Positions 24,258 to 35,109 of a stretch of 64,000 nucleotides of DNA are shown here, in pieces (within the stretch, counting starts at the first letter, position 1; every line of letters begins with the position of its first letter). A program made the position numbers and the translations under genes. The DNA lies in NCBI GenBank assembly GCA_023053575.1, contig JAKZAP010000018.1, forward strand, positions 6,262,001 through 6,326,000, read 5' to 3'. The notes under the pieces are model-generated. The model worked only from the letters and a program-made list of their open reading frames with translations, had not been told where the DNA came from and did not search any database. This DNA comes from Branchinecta lynchi (Eukaryota > Arthropoda > Branchiopoda > Anostraca > Branchinectidae).

Positions 24258-24419
24258 CGCCGGTCCTGGCGATCCTCTGAGACCTGGTGGTCCCTGAGGA
24301 CCTGGAAGACCTTGTTCGCCAGGAGCACCTGAAGGACCAGCTGGTCCTGCACCTCCTTTGTCTCCCTTCTCACCAGGCTGACCTGTGCTGCCTTGTGGAC
24401 CTGGAGGTCCCTCTGGACC
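24258..24419 (-). CDS. Fibrillar collagen helix exon, 162 nt
   Basis: This exon encodes 18 triplets (3 x 54 nt), from [13 protein letters not shown] to GLRGSPGPA, with acceptor TTTCTAG and donor GTAAGTC. It corresponds to about residues 838-891. It follows the largest intron in the window (about 9.8 kb), which contains a 32-bp minisatellite within 600 bp of this exon. Confidence 0.95.
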
Positions 24420-24988
24420 CTAGAAAGAAAAAAAATGACGATCAAAAGGGGGAAGGACAAATGAAGCTCCAATCCGGAGCTAATGACTTATAAATCGGGG
24501 ACTAAAACCACTGCCATGGTAATTCAGTGACTATTTACTATGGTTTCTTCCTCATTTATCAAAGGCTTTTGAAGTGATGGTCATAGTAATTCACAAGGGC
24601 CTTCTCACGAGATCTGGAAGTTCTTCGGAAATCATTAACTTTGGTGAACCGTCGTTGAAACTATTGTAACCGTTTTCAATTTTCAAAAGTTACACTTTAA
24701 TTTTGTTTGAAATTTCCAAGGTTTGAAATTCGAAAGCGTCTGCTCAGTAACATAGAGAACTTCATTGAAGGTCTCTGGCGTTTATGAACTTCTTTGAAAT
24801 TTTAAAGTTCATTCAATCAATCCCACGAAATGCAGTGCAATTTCTACTGAACTTGCAATTTTTGTTTCCTCTTCAATCGTTAAGGTTTGTTTCCAGTACT
24901 CTCGAACTTCATTCTATTTTCTTCCTACCGTTTCAAACCGAAGCTTCGAAGTTTCTTTCAAGAGCTCAAGAGTGTTCACTCCCGTGAA

Positions 24989-25545
24989 GTCATAGCAGCC
25001 TCCAGAGAGGATGATATGAAGTCATATCAGCCTCCAGCGAGGGTGATATGAAGCCACACCAGCCTCCAGAGAGGACGATATGAAGTCACACCAGCCTCCA
25101 GAGAGGACGATATGAAGTCACATCCGCCTCCAGAGACGATAATATAAAGTCATATCAGCGTCCAGAGAGGATGATATGAAGTCATATCAGCGTCCAGAGA
25201 GGATGATATGAAGTCATATCAGCGTCTAGAGAGGATGATATGAAGTCATATCAGCGTACAGAGAGGATGAAATGAAGTCACATTAGCCTCCAGAGAGGAT
25301 GATATGAAGTCATATCAGCGTCCAGAGAGGATGAAATGAAGTCACATCAGCCTCCAGAGAGGATGATATGAAGTCATATCAGCGTCCAGAGAGGATGATA
25401 TGAAGTCATATCAGCGTCCAGAGAGGATGATATGAAGTCATATCAGACTCCAGATAGGATGATATGAAGTCATATCAGCGTCCGGAGAGGATGATATGAA
25501 GTCATATCAGCGTCCAGAGAGGTGATATGTTGTCATTTTAGCCTC
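24989..25545 (+). repeat. 32-bp minisatellite, about 17-18 units
   Basis: Consensus unit GATGATATGAAGTCATATCA followed by GCGTCCAGAGAG. Units differ mainly at GCGTCC versus GCCTCC and at a few other sites. Each unit contains the small inverted repeat GATATGA-AG-TCATATC. It lies wholly inside an intron, 570 bp upstream (transcript sense) of the exon at 24258-24419. Confidence 0.93.
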
Positions 25546-26219
25546 CACAGAGCATGATGTGAAGTCAAAGAGAGGATTTCTGTTCGGAAAAGTTATAACA
25601 GTTAACACACCTCCATCTCGGCTGATGTCGCAATAACAACCTCAATGCCATTTAAAAGTATCAACCTCGCCTTCGACTAGGATAGGTTATTTTCAATGAC
25701 CGTCTCGGTGTTTTTTGCCGATTTCAACCTCGATGTCGGAAGTTAACCTTTAATTTCTAGAGAAAAAACTTCTGTTAGGACCCTTTTAAGTGTTGCTCAG
25801 GAAAAGATGGCATTTAAAAGGGTCATAACAGATAATTCTTGTAACGGTAAAACACGTTACCTGTTGTCAAACTTACGACAGTGTAGATGAGAAGCAACTA
25901 CGACAAAAAGTAGACCACGCTCTGCACATTTTATTTTGGACAGATAGGAAGATTAAAAATATAAATTAGAGGACTGAAAAGATTTCTAAGGAGACAGCGA
26001 ATACTACTGACACGCCAATAGAAGAAAGATCAATTGCTGACCATTATAATAATAATAGTTTATTTCTTACCACAATTCCACAAAAGAAAATAAGTGGAGT
26101 AAACAAATAAAAAGATAGAAAGAAAGAAAATAGGTTGACCCCGCTTTGTGTGTATTACAGTATTAATTTCTACTACTCTAGTAGCCTAGTAGTAGTACAG
26201 TGTATGATTACAGCGTTTA

Positions 26220-26312
26220 CAGTGTCAGAAGTTTCATAATAGATAACACAAGGATGCGCGGTTTCAAGAGACATCACTTAGGATGTTATCAGATATGTTT
26301 TTCAAACGTTAC
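26220..26312 (+). repeat. RepF fragment
   Basis: CAGTGTCAGAAGTTTCATAA, GGATGCGCGGTTTCAA and GATGTTATCAGATATGTTTT correspond to the left arm of the complete element at 63485-63839. The right arm is missing. A retroposon-like tail is next to it at 26044-26130. Confidence 0.7.
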
Positions 26313-26478
26313 ACATTAAAATGTTAAGCAGAAAGCTGAGGCGTATAATAACGAAGATGTTAAAGCGATACTTCTCGCTGATAGTTAGGCACCGGAATGT
26401 CACAGGTCTTTGCGGCCAAAAGTCACAGGTTCTGTCAGAGAAAGGTGGCAACAATGGATACAAGAGAGAGAATTCTCT

Positions 26479-27556
26479 TTTTGGGATCCCAAAACGTAAG
26501 TGGAGGGATACCTATGACATCACAAAAGTTGTCCGTCTGTCCGTCCGTCCGTCCGTCTGTCCGTCTGTACGCACTATAGCTCTCGAAGGGAATGAGATAT
26601 GTTGATGAAACTTGGTGTGCGGATTGTTTGGGTCAAGAGTAAGGTCAAGTTCGTAGATGGGCTCTGTAGCCCTACATTTAGGGGTGGGGGAAGGGGTTTA
26701 ATTTAAGGGGCAAATGAAATATTTTTAAACATATAATGTGACAGTCGATTATGAGGTAAGAAGACATGTTGAACACGCTGGTGAAAATTATTTTGTCATC
26801 GGACAAGTAGTTCGCCCGGAACCCGGCCAAAACCGGAAAGTTTGTTAAAAGTAAAAGTTATATTTGAAGTTGATTAGATGTTCGATTTAGGGATAAAAAG
26901 ACATGCTGAACATGATGGTGAAACACATTTGTTCACCGGACAAGTAGTTAGCCCGGAATCCGGCCAAAACTGGAAAGTCTGTTAAAAGTAAAAGTTTTAT
27001 TTGAAGTTGATTAGATGTTCGATTTAGAGATAAGAAGACATGCTGAACACGGTCGTGAAAACCATTTTCTCGCCGGGCAAGCAGTTCGCCCGGAATTCGG
27101 CCAAAACCGGAAAGTTTGTTCAAAGTAAAAGTTTTATTTGAAGTTGATTAGATGTTCGATTAAGGGGTAAGAAGACATGCTGAACCCTTATGTGAACAGT
27201 ATTTTCTACCAGGACAACTTGTTCTGCCGGAATCAGGTCAAACCGAAAATTTGTTAAAAGCAAAAGTTTTATTTGAAGTTGATTAGATGACAGATTTAGG
27301 AGTAAGAAGACACGCTGAATCTGTATGTGACAATCCTTTTTTTTTACCTGGCCAAATACTTCGTTTGGAACCCGGTTGAAAGCGGATTTTTTTTTATAAG
27401 TTAAAGTTTTACTTGAAGTTGATTAGATGTTCTTTATACGGATAAGGAGATCCGCTGAATTCGTTTCTGAACTTCTGGACAAGTATGGTAGTTCGTTCGC
27501 AATTGTCTGGACCAAATATTAAATTTTTGGAATCCCATCGAAACCTTTGGTCTTGT
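26479..27556 (-). mobile_element. RepA copy 2 (reverse orientation)
   Basis: It starts TTTTGGGATCCCAAAACGTA and a GTCC/GTCT microsatellite (26527-26570). It continues through about four diverged 137-bp units (26840-27440), each with ACATGCTGAAC and CCGGAATCCGGCCAAAAC, and ends GGAATCCCATCGAAACCTTT. It is the reverse complement of the other four copies. Confidence 0.82.
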
Positions 27557-28177
27557 TTTAATAATGTCATGGATCAGAAGTTTTGTTTATTCATTTTTGT
27601 TGTGAGAAGGGAGCTCGCCACTAAATTTCACAATCTGCCAGTTGGAAAATCCGTGAAAGACCAGACAGATATTCGAATCATTTCCGCTTTCTTCGCTCAT
27701 TGTCCCACTTCTAAACTTTCCTCTGGAACTCCTATAGGTACTTTCTAAGGAGGTCTGTGATGCAAAGCCGGAAACACTTTAATTTGGTTTTCGCGCTACT
27801 GGGGAAAGCTGCCGAGGTTTCGGCACTAATTTCCGGGCCACGAACCGGATGAGTGTAGGAAGCAGGACCCAAAAGTTCACCTGGACCACAATGTATTTAA
27901 AATTCCAACTTGACACCTATCCAGATTATTACTGAAAATCGGTAATACAAGTAAAAACGATTAAAAATGTTAAATCGATAAACCGAACTATGGTTTGAAA
28001 AATGGAGTGGAAACTGAACGGAGACAATAACGAAACACGAAAAGTGTAAGACTCAGTGTGCTGTCCGAATGTCCGAGGGTTAGGAAGTGTAGAATGGACG
28101 TAGCGGCTACGTAAGTCGGTTTACATTAATATTATAGGCGTCAGTTGCATTAATATTATAGGCACGGCGGGTCCTTC

Positions 28178-28372
28178 AAGCCGCGTTCACAACTATGACT
28201 AACCGAGCACAGATGCCTAGGCACGTGTCCAAGCTTACCCAGGCATCGACTTCTACAGCCTGGAACTCCGTGCCTGGCCCAAAATCTGTGCCTAGGCTTG
28301 GATGTGCGCGGTGATGCTAGGTACGGGTCTAGGCATCGGCGCTTGGCTAGGCATGCCTGTGAACGGGGCTTA
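28178..28372. mobile_element. MITE with AAGCCSCGTTCACA ends
   Basis: The first 50 bp (AAGCCGCGTTCACAACTATG onward) and the reverse complement of the last 50 bp (AAGCCCCGTTCACAGGCATG onward) align with scattered mismatches. The interior repeats TGCCTAGGC and GATGCCTAG. Non-coding. Confidence 0.65.
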
Positions 28373-28376
28373 AAAT

Positions 28377-28707
28377 CAGTGGTTCCCATTGCAACCGGTG
28401 GAATGCGTACCCAAAGGGGTACGCAAAGGTCCCAAAATCAAGTTAGTCTATATTTTTAATACCTCGCTTCAGCCATTTTTGAATCCCGTAATTCAGATAC
28501 CCCATCGTACGCAATTCTAGATTTGCATGCCCGATCCTTGATGACAATAAATATCGTCTTTTGACGTTCTGATCGTGGTAAAATAGTAAAAAACAATTTG
28601 CCAAAAAAGTGGTACGGAACCTGTTTGAACCTTGATTGGTCATGGTACGCAACCTTTTTTTAACCCTGAATAGGCCTACGCCGTTCGGAGAAGGTTGGGA
28701 ACCACTG
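28377..28707. mobile_element. hAT-like MITE (331 bp)
   Basis: Ends CAGTGGTTCCCA and TGGGAACCACTG are inverted repeats of the kind typical of hAT elements. The 8 bp outside, CTTAAAAT on the left and CTTAGAAC on the right, match at 6 of 8 positions, compatible with a decayed 8-bp target duplication. The interior contains GGTACGCAA repeats and no transposase. Confidence 0.7.
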
Positions 28708-29121
28708 CTTAGAACGATCAACAGGAATTCGAATAAGTTTCGCTTTCTGTATTCTCGGTAAGAACTCTTTAACCTACTTTTCTAAGTCTTTTAATGAGAG
28801 TTTCCGCGAACCGTGAGGCAAATCCGGAATCGTTTTCTCAGGAAATCTTTCCTGAAGACCAGCGGAAAACTCCAAGGAAAACTAAGGTACGGGCAAAGCA
28901 GTGAAAACAATTGAAGAGACCTGTTATTTCTGGTTACGACTAGTTCGAGCAAAATATTCTGCAAAATATTCTGCAAAATACCAATATTAAAACCAATTGG
29001 TTTAATTCCTTAAAGGACACCTGAACAATGAAACCATACTTGAACACACCATGGAGAATGCATTTACAGACATGGCCACGGAGAGCAATGTTCTCCCGAG
29101 CGTGACGTTTTCAAAATAGGG

Positions 29122-29772
29122 ATGTTCGTTTCTGGAGATTTGCAAATGCAGACTCCAAGACAAAACGCAATTCATTCAAATCTTGTACAGCGCTGGCCGG
29201 ATCGCATTGGAATTTCTTCTAATACGTTTGGGCGTAACTGGTTAAAAAATATTTCAGAAGAAGGGTTGATTGGAGACATTTGTTCATTGCTAAAATTGTT
29301 CAGCACTGAAATAAGGACAGATGCAAAACGGATCAAAAATCATAGCTTGGAAACACTATTTCGTATTTGGATAGGGTTTTCTGCAGGCAATGTTAACGGA
29401 AGTCATACAGATAGTGATGATACTTTGTACTCTTCATTCAGGTGTCCTTTAAGTAGAAATTTTGACTTCTCGGAACTTAACTTGGGTTTTCGCGTGGATG
29501 AAAATGGAAAGTCATCCCTTAAAGTACGCCGGAGAAGGTACAGCCTCTGTTCTAATATTCTAAGGTTCCTGAATCTTTCAATGCTACGTTATGTTTTTCA
29601 AAAATTACAGACCCGTCCCGTCCGACCTAGCTGCGCAGGGATCCTTAGCACTGATGACAACACAGCGAAAAGTGCGCAAACCGGTCTTTCTAACCAATTA
29701 GATCCTCGCAGGCGAATACGGGGCCTAGCCGTCTTTGAAAAGGCAGGCTCGCAGATACAGAAGTCGGTTTAA
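29122..29772 (+). other. Unassigned 216-codon open frame
   Basis: This is the longest open frame in the window apart from the collagen exons. No family was recognised. The protein has two basic clusters (KVRRRRYSL, DPRRRIRGL), no signal peptide and no membrane segment. Its middle (29478-29530) overlaps a repeat also present at 32525-32580. A retroposon-like 3' end follows at 29915-30013, with a CCCCCAACAAGATAG / GGGGGTCTTG hairpin and (AATG)n. It is therefore more likely part of a degraded retroelement or chance than a host gene. Confidence 0.25.
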
Positions 29773-30240
29773 TGCGGTTAGTGTTGATCAAAACTACATG
29801 GGAATGAATCTCAGCAATGAACTGATGGAATGATTAGGAACGTAGAGTAAATCAGTAATATAGGTAAGACGGGTGATTTAAGAGGGATGGTATTTCCGGA
29901 TCAGACTGTCTTTGTCGGAACCCCCAACAAGATAGCTTCAGGGGGTCTTGTTTTATATTTATGTTATGTAGTGTAACTAGTACGAATAAATGAATGAATG
30001 AATGAATGAATGAACAGAATTTTCTGCAGAATCCTAATATAAGTCAACTGGTTGAATCTCTCAGCAGGAACAATAGAGAGCGAGAGGGAATATCACTCTT
30101 CTATAGTCGAAGGGTGAGTGATACCGAGGGGGGACTCGCGAGATTTTTTGCGAAGGAAACAAAAAAGGGAATGAAAAGCCAACTTATTTTTGAGTCATTT
30201 AACTGAATACAGTGAATTATTTGGATTCCACTAAGGGATT

Positions 30241-31540
30241 TTTATGGCACTTGCCTTCCGGCCAAGTGCCATATACCGATCACATTTCCGTCGGTCGGTC
30301 GGTCGGTTAGTCCGGTGTTTGTGAGTTAGGGTACTTCCAGATACGCTAGGACGATGAAACTTGGCAGGCATATCAGGGACCCGACCAAACTAACTTGGAA
30401 ATAGTCACTTGGGAGGTGGTGGAATCTGGAAAATGGGGACATTCATAACTTTCGAACGGGTGATCGGATCATAATGAAAATTAATATCTGGAAAGATCTC
30501 GTGTCTCAGATGTTTCATTTCGAGTCCGGACCGGATCCGATGAATCTGGGGGGAGTAGGAGAGGGGAACCGGAAATCGTGTGAAACTCTCAGAGTGGAGC
30601 GATCGGGATGAAACTTGGTGGTAAGAACAAGCATAAGCTTTAGATACATCATTGATAGAACTGGACTGGATTCGGAAGCTGTGGGGGGAGTTATAGGGGG
30701 GGGGGGGGTCCGGAATTCCGGCGAACCGTCGTTAATGTACTTTCAGGTGGGCTAGGACGGTCAAACTTGGCAGGCATATCAGGGACCCGATCAAACTAAC
30801 TTGGAAATAATCACTTGCCTGATTCGAACATCGTAGGGGGAGGGGGAGGTGACGGAATCCGGAAAATAGGGACATGTACAACTTTCGAACGGGTGATTGG
30901 ATCTTAATAAAACTTGATATCTGGAAAGATCTGGTGTCTTAGATTTCTCATTTCAAGTTCGGGCCGGATCCGACGAATCTGGGGGGAGTCGGAGGGGAGA
31001 ACCGGAAATCGTGTGAAACTCTCAGAGAGGAGCGATCAGGATGAAACTTGGTGCGAAGAACAAGCACACGCTCTAGATACATCACTGACAGGACTGGACG
31101 GGATTCGGAAACTGTGGGGGGAGGTGGAGGGGGTTCCGGAATTCCGGCGATTCGTAGTTAATATACTTCCAGGTGGGCTAGGACGATAAAACTTGACAGG
31201 CATCTCAGGGACCCGACCAGATTGACTTAGAAACAGTCACTTGCCCGATCTGACTATCGTGGGGGGGGGGGAGACGGCAGAACCCGGGAATTAGTAGCAA
31301 GCATAACTTTCGAATGGGTTATCAGATCTTAACAAAACTTGAGATCTTGAAAGACTCATGTCTCAGCATGTCCCGTATAAAGTCCGGACCGGATCCGATG
31401 AACTGGGGGGGGGGGGGGGTCGGAGGGAGAACCGGACATCTTGTGACACGCATAGAGTGGAGCGATCAGGATGAAACTTTTGACAATCACTTCCATCTGA
31501 CCCAGCCTTGCAAGTGCCATATGAGCTTCCAGCTCTTGTT
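30241..31540 (+). mobile_element. RepB copy 2
   Basis: It starts TATGGCACTTGCCTTCCGGC with a (GTCG)n tract (30290-30306) and ends AAGTGCCATATGAG with AGCTCTTGTT. It contains three diverged subunits of about 400 bp, each with GATGAAACTTGGCAGGCATA, TCAGGGACCCGACCAAACTA and TTTCGAACGGGTGAT, separated by G-rich linkers with long G runs. It is the reverse orientation of 44860-46372. No coding content. Confidence 0.78.
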
Positions 31541-31575
31541 TTATTTTCCACTATCTGCTCTAGGGTCGTCCTCAT

Positions 31576-32580
31576 AACGTAAATTCTACAATGACGCGGA
31601 AAATTTTAATCTCAGCACAAACGCGGGTTTTCACTGAGCAGAGGTGAAAAAAAAAAAAAAATCAGATATCTTTCTCGTAAGGCATTCAACACAGATGCAA
31701 GCGCACAGAGGTACCACAAATATCACGGAAATTCCACTATTTGAAAATCGATTATCCATGAATAGCGGAACAACGAAGTAACGCATTTTCAGCGGGTCTT
31801 CCAAGCCAATTTAAGTGAATAAGTGATGGGTAACTAGATTGTCCTACCCCACCCCTTTTCGGCTAAACCTTAATAAAAGCTGAAAGAAAATTGGTTTTGT
31901 GGATTTAAATCCATTCTTCGATCACACTCACAGTCACTCTTACTAACCGCGACCTCTTCGCGGGAGTCCCCAGTTAAAACCCTGAAACCGGCATTATTTA
32001 TCGAGTAGAAACGTTGATTTCTCAAAACTTGAAGTTTAACCGCAAATGTCTGAGATACGGCACTCTAGTTAACTATCACTCCTTCACTTAAATAGGCTAG
32101 AGGACCCGAGGAAAATGCGTTACTTTGTTGCTCCACTAGTCATGTAATCAATTTCTTTGAATGAACTTTTTTTTCGGATATTTGGTACCTTAATGTGCGT
32201 GTACCTCTACGCTTGAAATATTTAGCAACTACAACGGTAAACGATTGCCAAGAAATATATCTTCTAGGGTCAGTGGGATTTTTCAGAAGTGACCTTACAA
32301 TCTGGAATTGAACATTTCCTGAGCTTCGCTTCATTAGACATCTAATTGCACACTTTTGTTGAAATTCAAATTCTCCGCGTCGGGATGAACTTGTTTTACC
32401 AGGACAAAAGAGCATATGAACATCACTACTACAGCCAAAGATGAAACAAATAAAAGATTCTTTAGCAGAGTCAAAATAATTCAGTCTGTTCAAACGCAAG
32501 ATATAAAAAGCTGGCTTTTCAGTTAAACTTTAACTTGGGTTTTCGCGGAGATGAAAATGAAAAGTAATCTCCTGAAGTAG
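31576..32580 (+). repeat. RepR copy 2 with second module
   Basis: 31576-31878 matches 766-1072 (inverted) and 51478-51666. 32190-32395 matches 12130-12350. 32525-32580 matches 29478-29530. These modules may belong to one longer degraded element, because they recur close together only here. Confidence 0.6.
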
Positions 32581-32783
32581 AGATTACTCCTAGTATCTCA
32601 GTTTCCCACGGGTCTGCCTAAATAAAAACGGAAAGAGATTACCGCAAAATGATCCCTGCGACTAGTGCAATGAGGTTCGATCGCTGGAAGGTTACCTGGG
32701 AATCTCACTAAAATACTAGTTCAGTCGACGCAACTTTTGTTTTCTAACCCATTTTGCATGAAAGTGGCTGAGATGCTCATAGG

Positions 32784-33115
32784 AGATGATATCAAATCCC
32801 CGTCAAGTCTGTTTACCCATGGTGGAGGTTCAAAAAACTTGTTTTTCTGAAGATTGTAAGGTACACATTGAGGTGTGTAGCAATCATGGAGATAAGATTC
32901 GGGGCTCACAACTCTTTAAGTGGGTGCACTGAGGGAACGAAACGTAAGGTCATTGATAACAACAGTCAGCTCCAAAGAGATGACATCAAATCCCCGTCAA
33001 GTCTGTTTACACATGGTCGAGCTGTTCCAAAAACGTGTTTTTCTGAAGACTGTAAGGTACACATTGAGGTGTGTAGCAATCATGGAGATAAGATTCGGGG
33101 CTCATAACTCTTTAA
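32784..33115 (+). repeat. Direct duplication, two 138-140 bp units 192 bp apart
   Basis: Each unit runs from GATGAYATCAAATCCCCGTC through TGTTTTTCTGAAGA to GATTCGGGGCTCA-AACTCTT. About 55 bp of unrelated sequence separates the units. Identity appears high except for a diverged stretch after GTTTAC. Confidence 0.85.
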
Positions 33116-33875
33116 GAGACACATTTGTCCCTTTCTGTCGTTTTTTCCTCTTATATGTATGGTATGGTAAAATCTTTCTGGTTTTATTTTTTTATTTTTC
33201 GTAATTTACAATAGTTTGGTTGGGAGTAAAATTTCAATTTATGGTTGAGGTTTGTAGGACAAACAAAAATAAAAATAAAATGTCTTAGGGGGGAGAATAG
33301 TAAATACAATACGGGCTTATTTTCAAAAGTTAAGTGACGTAAATAGTTAAACATTGGTAAAAATAGATTAAAATTCACTTCACTGAGGGAAGGAGGAGTA
33401 ACCACAAAAAGTACGAAATAAGATTTTTTTTCTTTTTTTTAAGTGATATAAAAATAAGTTAAATTATGGCTACGGGTTATAAAAAAAAAAGATAAAAAAA
33501 AGAGAGCGTAATGAAGGAAGAAAATGCAAGAAAAATGGTAACCACAATTAAAAGATCATGTGTAGCGGGAAGTTACAAAGACAAGCATTGCCAGAAAGAG
33601 CCAAACACAGCGAAAAAACATCATGATAACATGATGACAAACAAAAAAGTCAGAAGATGTCTCTTTAAGCGATATTTCGATTGGCTATTCTTGTATGAAT
33701 AAAGTTTAAAAAACATAACTTATCTGTTATTGAACTTCTGACGGTATATAAAATAATGCAAAGTTTATGCGAAAACCATATTTTAGAAATTATTTCTCTG
33801 TTTGACATTTTCGCTTTTCTTCAGCCTATATTTGGTTCAACTCTCTGCCTTTCATCAACACATTCAAATCAATCA

Positions 33876-34085
33876 GCCAACATATTTTATTAGCCGTCAT
33901 CATGGGGGGACGCGTACAAGCTTACAAAATCAAGTTTCCACAAGGACGTTTTTAGTTGGGTTTTTGGCAATAGAATTGTTAATCCTTGGAACAGCCTTAC
34001 CGAAGATGCGGTTGATGCTGAATCGATCAATCGTTTCAAGTGAATTGTTGATGGGATTTTTAACTCTGATCAGTTCGACTACTAA
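33876..34085 (+). pseudogene. LINE reverse-transcriptase C-terminal relic
   Basis: From about 33905 the frame reads GDAYKLTKSSFHKDVFSW, then VFGNRIVNPWNSLTED and AVDAESINRFK, followed by a stop. This is the familiar LINE ending: R-G-H-x-x-K-L, F-F-x-x-R-V-V-x-x-WN-S-L-P, then a V-x-A-x-S-V-N-x-F-K block. A frameshift in the G run near 33905 separates it from SRHH upstream. It is truncated and inactive, only about 100 bp from the collagen exon at 34181. Confidence 0.75.
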
Positions 34086-34180
34086 AAGTTTCTTAAGAGT
34101 TATTTAGACGCGAAAGCCTTTTCTCTTGCTTTATATTACTATTACTGTATTATTCCTATAAGTAAAAGGGGTCCACGTAC

Positions 34181-34450
34181 CTGTTTTCCCGGGGAACCAG
34201 GTAGACCAGGACGACCAGGCGGACCAGCTTCACCAGGCGCACCAGAGTCACCCTGTTTACCGTCAGCGCCATCTCTTCCAGCTTCTCCCTTTTCACCCTG
34301 TGTTCCGGGTTCACCGTTGGGTCCGGGGAAACCAGGATTTCCTGGGTTCCCTTTAGGTCCTTCAGGACCTGGTGGACCGCGGGGTCCTGCCCCTCCTTGG
34401 GGACCCTGCTTGCCATCGTCTCCCTTAGGACCAGGAGCGCCACGTTTTCC
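34181..34450 (-). CDS. Fibrillar collagen helix exon, 270 nt
   Basis: This is the longest helix exon seen: 30 triplets, exactly 5 x 54 nt, from [13 protein letters not shown] to GLPGSPGKQ, phase 0 at both ends. It corresponds to about residues 748-837. The length fits loss of several introns between 54-nt ancestral units. The acceptor is GTTTCAG. The donor is GTACGT, less standard than the GTAAGT of most other exons. It contains charged stretches ([17 protein letters not shown]) but no RGD. Confidence 0.95.
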
Positions 34451-34541
34451 CTGAAACAAGGAATTCTCTGTGTAATCTCAGAGAGATTCGTTGGCGTTTT
34501 TTCCGCGGTGTACGCCTGTGCCATACATTTCTTCTTTCTAC

Positions 34542-34791
34542 GAGCGTGTTCCACTCTACTTATCGTAGTTACTACACATGACGTCACGACAGCAAAATAT
34601 CATGCCACGGGCAAATCCGGCGAATCTCGTTACAGATATGCGTAGTTATCACGCTTACAACGCTCCCGAACATGGTAAGGAAATTGTTAGTAGTAGTTAC
34701 TATTTCAGGAAGGCTAGAACGGTCAGCGTAGTAACTTTTCGTGATGTTGGAACGGAAATAGTTACTACTTTTAGAAGGGTGGAACACGCTC
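34542..34791. mobile_element. RepG MITE copy 2
   Basis: Ends GAGCGTGTTCCACTCTACTT and AGGGTGGAACACGCTC are inverted repeats. TGACGTCA lies at 34579-34586, and right-hand sub-motifs GGAACGGAAATAGTTACTA match the other copies. Confidence 0.82.
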
Positions 34792-34941
34792 TACCTTTCA
34801 CACTAGACTCAAAAGTTGAAACTCGCGGACTCGCCATTTTGTCTGTTTTTCCGCGGTAATTTCAAATGCCTGAACAAGAATAAAATCTCAACAAACAAAT
34901 CACCGTCCCTACGTCCTTATCACTCTGTAGCCTACTAATAG

Positions 34942-35075
34942 TTGCGTTTTTGAATATACCATGGTATCTGACACCACGGTAACTAGATCTGCATTTTTTC
35001 GTTTTTGCAGTTACCGTGGTATCAGACACCACGCTGTTTTGCACTATCAAATATGATTCACAGTCAGCTTGGGCT
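34942..35075. repeat. Partial RepC fused to RepD half
   Basis: 34942-35031 has TTGCGTTTTTG, ATACCATGGTATCTGACACC and a second inverted copy of that palindrome. It leads directly into RepD sequence TTTTGCACTATCAAATATGA with CAGTCAGCTTGGGCTGAAG. Confidence 0.7.
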
Positions 35076-35109
35076 GAAGGAATATTTAATTTCAAATTCC
35101 TGAAAGAAC

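Larger units (their letters stand above)
24420..34180 (-). other. Collagen intron, 9.8 kb (largest)
   Basis: Holds the 32-bp minisatellite, a RepF fragment, RepA copy 2, two adjacent MITEs near 28.2-28.7 kb, an unassigned 216-codon frame, RepB, RepR, a local duplication and a LINE RT relic, all listed separately. Stretches 25600-26040, 27560-28130 and 33120-33870 hold nothing recognised. Confidence 0.85.

Noticed and set aside
24989..25545. Possible CRISPR-like array
   Set aside because: The 32-bp units are contiguous with no unique spacers, and the window is clearly an animal genome. It is a minisatellite.
34156..34587. 143-codon minus-strand frame over the 270-nt collagen exon
   Set aside because: It is a shifted frame of the collagen exon extended into the intron. 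The in-frame reading is uninterrupted Gly-X-Y.
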